A DNA stretch of 64,000 nt from Arctopsyche grandis. Its lineage: Eukaryota > Arthropoda > Insecta > Trichoptera > Hydropsychidae. Under the pieces are notes generated by a model. That model saw only the letters and a list, made by a program, of their open reading frames with translations. It ran no database searches and had not been told where the DNA came from. Position 1 is the stretch's first letter. Every line of letters begins with the position of its first letter. Where the stretch lies: assembly GCF_051622035.1 (NCBI RefSeq), contig NC_135365.1:9466001-9530000 (forward strand), read 5' to 3'. Of the stretch, positions 55,529 to 64,000 are shown piece after piece. Made by a program: the position numbers and the translations under genes.

Positions 55529-58215
55529 TCACTCGCGGTCGCTACAGTCGACAGAGAGGCTCCTCCGAGAGTCTTCCTGATAGTCACGCAGAGCGTCCTC
55601 CTTCTTGATGATGGCCGAGATCTGATTCATGGGTGTGACGATGACCCCGGCTGGTTCCGAATCGGACCGCCGACATGAGAGGTCTTCGACATGGTCCTCA
55701 TCGGAGTCATGCAGACCATTGCGAGATGGAGTGGGAGCAGGAGCAGACGCCGGAGGAGAGGGACTGTGGCTGTGGGCAGGAGAGTGAGCTCCCCGGCCAG
55801 CCAACTTGAGAACCCCAGGACTGCGAGGTGGAGCCAGTGCAGCATGAGCACAAGCAGCCAGAGCCATGGCGTGCAAAGCGTCCCTACCGGCAGCCAGCTC
55901 CCGTCCTTCAAGAGCCTGCTGCAAGAACCCAGCATCCAAGAGCGAGGCTGCTTGGTGGAGATCATCGTCGCCACCACGACCCCCGCCCCCACCGCCCCAC
56001 CCACTTCCATTAGACTCTCGTTTGATGCTTCTGTTCATGGGTCGACCTGTGGTGATGCCCAACTTTTTAACTTTGTCGTATAGTGTTCTCGAAGGGACAC
56101 CGAATTTGCGCGAGGCTTGCAGTGCGCTCATCCCATTGCGCACGCACTCGATTGCCGACATTATGTCCGTTCTGGTGTATTGTTTGTAACGTTTCCATTC
56201 TGGTTTCTGCTGAGGTACGTATGGCGCTATGCCGCACCTCAGGTCGCTGGGAAAGTTCTGGGGAGATGTGGACAGGTTAAGTGATCTGTGCGAATTTTCG
56301 TCGTCGAAGGACTTGTCGGCGTATGGCGAGTGAGCTTCTTCTGATACGTCGGTTCGTTGGTGCTGAAATCAAAATTGCCCCTTTTTAAAAACAACCCACA
56401 AAAATATTAAGCATTTCCTACAAAGTAAATAACATCGATATATTGGGATTGTGTTAATGAGGACGAACAAATAAACCGAAATAATCATTAAAAAAAGTGA
56501 AAAACTATCAAAATTCCGAAAATCACCCAAAATTACTTCAATTAGTTGTTGTGTATTTGCAGAATATTCCTAAAAATATTCGTATATAAAAAATTGCATC
56601 ATTTTTAATTAAAATATTCAACATAATTCAAAAGTTTTAATGTTTTTAAATTGCGAATAAAGAATTTTTTATTTTTATTGAGAACCAACGCCATTTGAAT
56701 CCAATTACTGTAATATTAAAATTAAAGTATAGGGAATTATAACGATACGTAATTAAAAAAAAAAAATAAGTAATGAAAATCAATCCCGATTAAATTTCAA
56801 TCCCGATCAAGCGGAATTTTTAAAAAGATCCAATTTATTGCTAAGGTTTGCTTATCATTTTAACTATAATCGTATATAATAATAGCCTAATGCGTGTCCT
56901 GTGCTGCGCGTGAATGTTCGTTATGTACGCGGCACATAATAATATTTAAAATTTAATAAATTACAAAAAAAAATCGTGTTATTAATTTAACCCTTGGCAG
57001 CAGGAGATTTGAAAAAAAAATGCGCGTGTTGCACAAAAAAAAATTTTTTTTTAGTTAGTGGGACATCATATAAACCTTTGTGCTTCAAATTGTTTTCATT
57101 TTTCGAAGTGGTATAAACTACAGCCCACCATGCAGCAAAAGATAAAAAAAAGATGGGCCATACTTCAAAGGGTTAAAATAGTAATTTGCATACAAGTAAA
57201 AATCAAAATTTCCAAATAGAATCTTATTTAAACTTAAGTGGAAAAAATGATTCTAATGAAAATCAAATAAAAACTACTCAAACTGTCATTTAACGCATTA
57301 TAAATAGAACATATGTACGTTTATTAAAAATCATCATAAGTTAGAATTGAAAAACAAGACAGCGGAAATTGCCGTACGATATTATTTTCCCACCAAATTG
57401 CACACATACTAAATATCTGCTATAAAAAAAGCAAAAAATATAAATCTACATACCTTGAAGGAGTCGTGTGAAGAACCATTTGAGTGCAATCTTTCGGAGT
57501 GGGTGACGGGTTGGCATACGAGAGCCGCCGACTGAGAAGAATCAGCAGCGCTGGTCTGAGCGAGGACATTCCTCAAGATGGGCGTATCTCTGGACATCAG
57601 CATACTGGAGATGCTCGACAACTTTTTGCGCTTCAGGGGGTTCATATCGCCGGGCGTGTCGTAAGACGCGCTCAACACCGTGGGTAACCTGTGGTACAGC
57701 GGAGACCCAAAACTATTGGAGTTGGGCCAGAGGGGAGCCGCCGGAGGAGACTCACCCTGGCTGCTGTGGGCTGGCTGCTGTGAGCTGTTATAGGACAGAG
57801 GAGACCTCAAGCTCTCAGGATCCTCCTGCTTGAACCTCTGCCTGAGCTCGGTCATGTCGAACAGGCCCTTGACCTCGAGCTGCTCGGCGATCTTCATGAT
57901 CCTGGGTATCTGAGACTGGGTCACGTTCACCTCCCCGGTGTACATGTACTCGAGCAGGGCTCGCATCTCGAACTCCTTCACGCCGGGGAACAGGATGCTG
58001 CAGTGGTCCATGGGCACGTCCATCAGGATCGTCTGGAAGTAGGGCGAGTTAGCTGCCAGGATTACGCGATGCGCTTTGAACTGCACGTGCTCGTCGACGA
58101 CTATCGTGCAGTCTACGTAGTACTCCATCTTGATGAGGATGTCCAAGATCTCGACGAGGTTCGTCTTGTGGTTGTTCCATCGCAGACAATACGTTTGACC
58201 TTCGCTGCTGCCCAT
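55529..58215 (-). CDS. rib: BTB/POZ and pipsqueak-HTH transcription factor, ribbon orthologue
   Basis: Two coding exons, complement(55529-56362, 57454-58215), join in frame to 531 residues. BTB/POZ domain at about 7-125 (YCLRWNNHKTNLVEIL, FKAHRVILAANSPYFQ, ALLEYMYTGEVNV). A linker with DMNPLKRKKLSSISSMLMSR and RDTPILRNVLAQ follows, which I recognise from Drosophila Ribbon. The pipsqueak-type HTH is at about 311-361 (WKRYKQYTRTDIMSAI, ALQASRKFGVPSRTLYDKV). The C-terminus is Ala/Pro/Ser-rich with a His-Ser run and a sumoylation-like IKKE. Ribbon is a nuclear factor for epithelial morphogenesis (salivary gland, trachea) in Drosophila. The ATG exon opens with a splice acceptor (58223), so a non-coding 5' exon exists upstream. 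Coding sequence is much GC-richer than the surroundings. Confidence 0.93.
56991..57172. mobile_element. piggyBac-type MITE in the ribbon intron
   Basis: TTAA (56987-56990) + CCCTTGGCAGCAGG ... ACTTCAAAGGG + TTAA (57173-57176). 182 bp. CCCTTTG-like ends with TTAA duplication fit piggyBac. A related end occurs near 39305-39322. Confidence 0.75.
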
Positions 58216-58223
58216 TTTGAATT

Positions 58224-59590
58224 CTGAAAAACCAGTTTGAATTTTATTTACCGATGATAAGAAGAATTTGCTATTCGCGTCTTGTTAGATTTTAATTGGA
58301 ATCCAATCGGAATGAGCCGATTCCGTCAAGAAGCTAATATGATTTAAATATTATAATACAACAAATTGGATTTGTGCAAATAGTACTAATTACATAAATA
58401 ACTATGTAGTCTAAATCCATCAGAAAATCCAAATATAATGAAAATTTTCAACATCAAAACCATATAAAGGCGAAATAAAGGCCTTAACTTTAAGCATAAA
58501 TAAAAAACGTGTTAGCTGACAACTCGATGATACAAATCCTAATAATATGTAGTTTCATTTATATATTACTAGTGTTTTTACCCGGCTTCGCTCGGTATTT
58601 GTGATATAAACCGCTTAAACATGGCTAATCTAATAGTAAACATTTTATTAAATTTATTTGAATAGTTTTAATTTATTTAAATTCATTTGTTTTTTTATGA
58701 AATTGAACGTCAAGGATTTGACGAACCAAACAAACATACATACATACAAAGTCTCTTTCGTAATTATATATTAGATTTAGTTTTTTAATTACAATTTATA
58801 TTATATTTTCATGATTTCTCATAATCCTTTAAATTGTTATGTTATCATTATATTGTTGTTTGTTTTATAATTAAAATTTCCTATATATAGGAATCGCACA
58901 CGAGTTAAAGTGAAAATATTGGTAACTTTTATAAATGCATTGCGAAAAAACAACTAATAAGCATTAAATTGAATATGTACATAGATTCTATTGCCGAAAT
59001 TTTTTAGGAAAATAACACTAATTCGAATGTGACTAAGATTTAAAACTTAAGTAAAACTTTGCACAACAACAAAAACGTTTCCCTTTACTTTGAAAGCTCT
59101 CAAATATATAAAATTTACAAACAACGATATGCATAAATAGAGAAATAGCCGGCTACAGAACAAAAGTAAATAGAAGAAAATTGCACAACACAAACACAAC
59201 AAACTGAATCGATTGCACAAACCGGCCGAAAAACCACGCTTTTCTTCCGAAACTCGTAAAAAGATCGACACGAAAATCAATAAAATAAAAAATCAACCAT
59301 CAAACGCAATCTATTCTGCGTATCGAACCACCTAATCTAGATTAAAACGTGCGCGAAAAACACTATTTTTGCACGCGAAACCGCAAACGCTATCAGCGAA
59401 AACATACATATTTTCAAACGCGGTTCAAAAAGATAAAAACAAAATTTAAAAAAAAAATCACACTGCGGTTTCCTTCCCATTTCCACGACAGACAAATTCA
59501 AATTGAAAAAAAAGTATCAGAGTAAAGTATTAATTAATACGAGGGGGGGGGGGGGAGCATGTCGTTAACGGGCGAATTTCAGCGAATCTA
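58224..59590. other. Ribbon 5' intron or upstream region
   Basis: AT-rich; ACTAGTG...ACCCGGCTTCGCTCGG at 58568-58592 is a dispersed-repeat end also seen near 14836. No exon recognised. Confidence 0.45.
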
Positions 59591-60180
59591 CATCCGAATC
59601 GAATAGCGAGCGGATATGCACACACGGGCGCACTCTCTTCGACCGGAAGCGGAGCAATTTGCATGGGCGGAAGTGCTCACCGTAGTTCGGGCGCAGAGCT
59701 TGCAGCCGCGAGGTGGGGGCGGGGGGGGGGAGTCAAAGGGCTCTGCTGAATATCGAGAGAGGAAAGGAGAAGCTGAGACGAAAGCGAGAAAGGCGACCGA
59801 TGCGCGCGGCCGCCGCTCGCAGACTGGCGCGCGCCCCAACGCCCCCCGCGCGCTTTTACGCACAAAATGCAATCGGTCGCATCGAAGCCCCTTCTCCCTT
59901 TCCCCTCCCGCTCCCCCTTGCGCCTGCCCCCTCGATCTGCTCCTCCCCCGTCCCCCTTCTCCGCGCACAACAACCCCTCCCCCGCCCGTGAATTGCAAGC
60001 CGCGTCGACCCCTGCCTTGCCTTTGCCTTTGCCTTTGCCTTGCCTAATTGCGGCCGCACACTCGCACTCACACTCACACTCGCGCATACACACCACACCA
60101 CACCACACCGACGCACGCTCGCCTATGCACAAGTTTCGATGCACAGTGGACAAGAGCGAGCAGAGGCGCGCGCGTACGAA
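59590..60180. promoter_or_regulatory. GC-rich, CpG-dense island; possible ribbon promoter/first exon
   Basis: A ~600-bp block with many CpG, GGGGGCGG-like and GAGAG motifs, in a window that is otherwise AT-rich. Preceded by a 14-base G run (about 59543-59557) and containing (TTTGCC)n and CACAC/CACACC repeats (60010-60110). It lies 1.4-2 kb upstream of the ribbon ATG exon, whose acceptor demands an upstream exon. Overlapping open frames on both strands are compositional and have no domains. Confidence 0.45.
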
Positions 60181-60430
60181 TTATGTGCGTACGTACTTAA
60201 TTTTAATGCAAATTGAAGAACGTGTTTGCGTTGTGCAATGTCGACCGAATGTGTGCAGACTAATTTTTACTTTATCTATGTTTTTTTTTATTGTTGTGTC
60301 ATGCGATGCGCTTTCGCGTGGCTATTTTTTTTTTTTTTGTTATTCTTCAACGGTCCTGAAAAATCGTTTCAGTACAAGTGGTTCGTTTGTTTTAGTTTGG
60401 TTGGGTTACTTTGTTTTTGTTAGGCACTAG

Positions 60431-61375
60431 CTGAACCCGGCATGCGTTGCAATGCCACAATACGCATGCAATTCCCGTTTTCGTTCCCATTTGTCGGAAA
60501 AACGGAGGCAGCGAACACGTTGGTGGCGACGCGAAAACATTTGAAATTATAGCGTTGCATTGAAACTCATTCCCGTTTTTCCCCTTTCCGTTCACGCTTT
60601 TGGGCGTTTTTTTTTTCACAGTAATCTTTTCGGACATGCATACAAAAAATCCTGAAAGTTTCATCGTAATCGGTTCTTTGGTTTAGGAGCCTATTCGAGA
60701 CAGACAGACAGACATTCATTTTTATATACATATATAGACTAACTGAACCCGGCATGCGTTGCAATGCCACAATAACGCACGCAATTCCCGTTCCCGTTCC
60801 CATTTGTCGGAAAAACGCAGGCAGCGAACACATTTGAAATTATAGCGTTGCAATGACACTCATTTCCGTTTTTCCCTTTCTGTTTCCGTTTTTGGGCGAT
60901 TTTTTTTTCACAGTAATCTTCCCGGAAATGCATACAACAAAAATCATGAAAGTTGCATCGTAATCCGTTCAGTGGTTTAAGAGCCTATTCGAGACACACA
61001 GACAGACAGACATTCATTTTTATATATATATATATAGACTAACTGAACCCGGCATGCGTTGCAATGCCACAATAACGCAAGCAATTCCCGTTCCAATTCA
61101 AGTTCCCATTTGTCGGAAAAACGCAGGCAGTGAACACATTTGAAATTATTCAACTGTTTGTTTATTTTATACTAACAACGCAGGTCGCGACGCGAAAACA
61201 TTTGAAATTATTGCGTTCCAATGCCATTCATTCCCGTTTATGGGCGATTTTTTTTTTCACAGTAAGCTTCCCAGACATGCATACAACAAATCCTGAAAGT
61301 TCCATCGTAATCGGTTGAGTGGTTTAGGAGCCTATGCGAGACAGACAGACAAACATACAAACAGACATTAATTTT
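60431..61375. repeat. Three-unit tandem array of a dispersed repeat
   Basis: Units start at 60431, 60743 and 61043 with CTGAACCCGGCATGCGTTGC. They share AATTCCCGTT, CATTTGTCGGAAAAACG and the 3' part GTTTAGGAGCCTA...GAGACAGACAGACA, the first two ending in a TATATA tract. This 3' architecture is common for dispersed insect repeats; I cannot assign the class. Confidence 0.8.
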
Positions 61376-61436
61376 TTGTGGTCATATTTTTTTTTGGGGA
61401 AAATTAAGGACATATAAGCCATTATACAGTAGAACC

Positions 61437-62138
61437 TCGATTATCCGGATTGTTAAAAACAAACACAAATTTTGCGATTTTGCTTCTTTAAAATGCATGA
61501 CATAAAAATTCGAATATAAAAAGGAGAAATGAGTCAGTTGTCTTCAAAATTCAATACTCAGAGTATATTTGTTTCTTGAAAACTTGATCGCCATTTAAAT
61601 ATTTATTTTTAATATTACCAATATGGAAAAGAAAACAAAAAGAAAAAAAAGTGTTGTATTATCATTAAAATACAAATTAGATATAATCAATGATTTAAAA
61701 AGCGGTGTCTTAGGAAGATTTTTGTCAAATAAATATGGTGTTGGAACATCAAAGATCTCGGATATAAAAAATATGTGAGAAGATTATGAAGTTTACTGAT
61801 TCAGACGTCAGAAGAAGTAAAGCTCAGAGCGTAAGAAGTCGATGAGTGTATTTTTATGTGGTTCATTCAAAGACGATCGTCTGGACAGCCAATATCTAGT
61901 CTATTATTGTATGAAAAGTATTCGCGATTTGGCAGCTTCAAAGAGAACAGATAACTTTAAGCAAAAATCCATAATTGAATTTGTTAATAAAGAATAATTT
62001 AATGTTGATCTTCGTGTAAATGTAGACAAATAAAAATTATTCATACTGAATACACATGTTTTTCCCTGTCAATTGTGATTTTTTCGATTATCCGGACTAC
62101 CTTATCCCAAATTAATCCGGATAATCGAGACTCTACTT
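61437..62138 (+). mobile_element. pogo/Tigger-type DNA transposon remnant
   Basis: Left end TA + CAGTAGAACCTCGATTATCC; right end inverted, AATCCGGATAATCGAGACTC then TACTTTA. TA flanks both sides. CAGTAGA...CGATTATCCGG is a typical Tigger/pogo terminus. Only 702 bp remain, with an internally deleted and stop-ridden transposase. Confidence 0.85.
61623..61778 (+). pseudogene. Truncated Tigger/CENP-B-type transposase N-terminus
   Basis: 51 codons open: a basic start, then SVVLSLKYKLDIINDLKSG and FLSNKYGVGTSKISDIKNM, the CENP-B/pogo N-terminal HTH pattern. A stop follows. Downstream, out of frame, VDECIFMWFIQRRSSGQPIS (about 61830-61905) matches the second DNA-binding HTH. The DDE catalytic domain is missing. 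Confidence 0.8.
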
Positions 62139-64000
62139 TATTTGAATAAATAATAATACATAAATCTGAAAGACAAAGCAGTGAAATAAATTGTTGTGCT
62201 CTTAAATAAAGTATGTATGGTCAGCGTAGGCATAGACAATATTATCACCTACATATGTATGTACATATTATGCAAGATTTTTACATTTTCAAGACTGTTC
62301 ACGTGAATGGAAATCATAATTTTATTTGCACTTTTCAGACTATCATTAAATTTGAATTCATTTTTCCTGAATATCTATTTATATAAAAGACTTATTTCTT
62401 CACACTGACGACCGAAGGGGTGGGGAGGGGTAACAAATTCGCTTTTTGGGGAATCAGGAGAAAATCAGAATCAAAGAATATATCTTTAAAAAGCTAACGA
62501 AAATTGACCGTAAATTATAAATATACATACATATACTCGTATTGAAATCTACATAATTTTAGAAAAGTTTTTTTATCCAACTGTCTGCGGCGCAACTTTA
62601 AGGTATTTTAAATACTACTGATTGTAACATGAGCATTAAATTATATAATATGTATATTGAGAGTATTAATAATTGTTTTTGCCTTAAGTGTATGCATCCT
62701 TTTAAATTTCATAATTATCCAACACGTCGAAAAAGGAACCCACCCCCCCCCACAAAAAAAAGTTCAGAATTATTGTTTACCCAAGGCTTTAAGATTCGTA
62801 CATCGACAATGAGTACCTACATAAGCTCAACTGTTATCACACTGATTGTTCTTATTACGTCCACGAATGCGTCTACCTGGTTACTAGTGTTAAATAAACA
62901 AACAAGCAACAAAAAGTATTGTTTTCAGTTAATCATATCTCCACAAAGTCCTATGAGACTTAAGACTTATGTTCAGGTATCATCATCATCATTATTTACA
63001 GCCATTCACCAAACAATGCTGAATGAAGACCTCTCCAACATGCTTCCATTCGTCTCTGCTTTTAACAACTCTTATCCATTTCACCCTACACATTTATTTA
63101 ATTTTACTTTTAAAAATAATTTTCAATACTTTGTGACACAATTTATTAAATATATGCAATTTAAAGATAACAAACAAAATTTTAAAAAATAATGACAATT
63201 ATTAGGTAACAGTACGTACCTATGCATTTAAAAAAAATGCACAAATAGATACATAAATACATAGACACTCTTTGATTGTAGGAAATATCAAAAATTTTCT
63301 TTGTTTTAGTGGTGAAATGTAAACTTTCCGTAGTCACCGTCAAAGAAAGGCACAGATGACGACAAATATTACATTTCGACTCAGTACTTTTATTACTCTC
63401 AGAATAACATGTTTTTCATTCATTGACACAAGTACACCGTGTGAGCTTGCAGTAAAAATTAACCAAACCGAAGAACACACATTCCGAACAAACTTCCTAT
63501 TTGAAAATTTAATCTTTGGGCAGGATTTCAATGAGCCAGTGCATTTATTTTTTCAAATATAAATAACCAAGACCGTAGAATTCCGACTCCGACTCCAATT
63601 TCGAGCTCGAATTACGACTCCTACTCCGAATCCGGTTATGACGTCGCTATTTTCGAATATTCCTATCGCGTGAAAATTATCATTTTAGAGATTAGACTTA
63701 GATTTTAAGCTTGATATCATCACAAACCCTATTAAGTAACCTTATACAAATGTGGCTCAGCTATTATATAAGCAGAAAAATACAACCAAACTAAAATTTT
63801 GCATACCATTTATAGAAATTCACTAAACCGTACGTAAAGAAGTTACATTTCTAAAAAAAAAAAGACCAAATCAAACACTATGCTTATTTAAAGTATGGTA
63901 ATGCCATTCATTAAAATGCACTTGTATATAGAAACTTCAAATATTTATAACCTCCATACATATTTGAGCATTGAATGAAATTTCAGCTAATCATATATTA
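62139..64000. other. Right edge of window; no confident gene
   Basis: Contains a LINE-tail remnant (62975-63090, minus) related to 5735-5965. Two open stretches might be exons: 62812-62976 (a signal-peptide-like MSTYISSTVITLIVLIT start, ending CAG|GTATCA) and 63356-63562. They do not join convincingly and I recognise no family. The rest is AT-rich. Confidence 0.35.

Noticed and set aside
55627-56189. Alternative frames over the ribbon 3' exon on both strands
   Set aside because: Shadows of a GC-rich coding exon; the ribbon frame has the HTH domain and correct splice phase.
59588-60430. Long overlapping open frames in the GC-rich island (up to 187 aa)
   Set aside because: Both strands and several phases are open at once because stop codons are rare in this composition; no domain, low-complexity peptides.
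62629-63192. 187-aa plus-strand frame
   Set aside because: It runs through an antisense LINE tail (62975-63090) and has no coherent domain; only its middle is kept as a low-confidence exon candidate.

Overview
This is an AT-rich eukaryotic window, almost certainly from an insect. It carries five intron-containing protein genes with GT/AG splice sites: an M13 neprilysin-like metallopeptidase, the ribosome-biogenesis factor UTP11, the sterol-regulated transcription factor SREBP, an anoctamin (TMEM16) and the BTB/pipsqueak transcription factor ribbon. The ribbon gene, tRNA-derived SINEs, jockey/RTE-like LINE tails, many small TIR elements and ACAT/TATG microsatellites all fit an insect. The order is not determinable by eye. 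There are no bacterial operons, rRNA genes, CRISPR arrays or functional tRNA genes. All exon chains below were built by hand from splice sites and reading phase; each closes in frame.

Layout. 1-15.2 kb is gene-free and rich in degraded transposons; the best preserved is a Foldback-type element at 12.0-13.2 kb with a 9-bp target duplication. 15.36-26.37 kb (+) is the neprilysin-like gene, 16 exons, 739 aa, with a TATA/Inr-like promoter. Its introns hold nested MITEs, SINEs and solo LTRs. 26.6-27.5 kb (-) is UTP11, tail-to-tail with neprilysin so that the two 3' ends probably overlap. 29.3-36.1 kb (-) is SREBP, 15 exons, about 1,110 aa if an upstream GC-rich first exon is used. 36.2-41.8 kb is intergenic with MITEs and a minisatellite. 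41.8-51.76 kb (+) is the anoctamin, 16 exons, 864 aa. 52-55.5 kb holds no recognisable gene and may include the ribbon 3' UTR. 55.5-58.2 kb (-) is ribbon, two coding exons, 531 aa, with a GC-rich island 1.4-2 kb upstream as a possible promoter. 60.4-62.1 kb holds a three-unit tandem repeat and a dead pogo/Tigger-like element. The right end has no confident gene.

The five genes are unrelated in function and look like an ordinary stretch of insect euchromatin. The most unusual object is in anoctamin intron 2: a 1.47-kb unit with about 100-bp terminal inverted repeats whose only reading frame, now frameshifted, looks like a PIN/FEN-type nuclease and not a known transposase. The anoctamin itself appears to have lost several canonical calcium-binding residues. 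Repeat copies in the window give direct filled-site/empty-site evidence for several transpositions.
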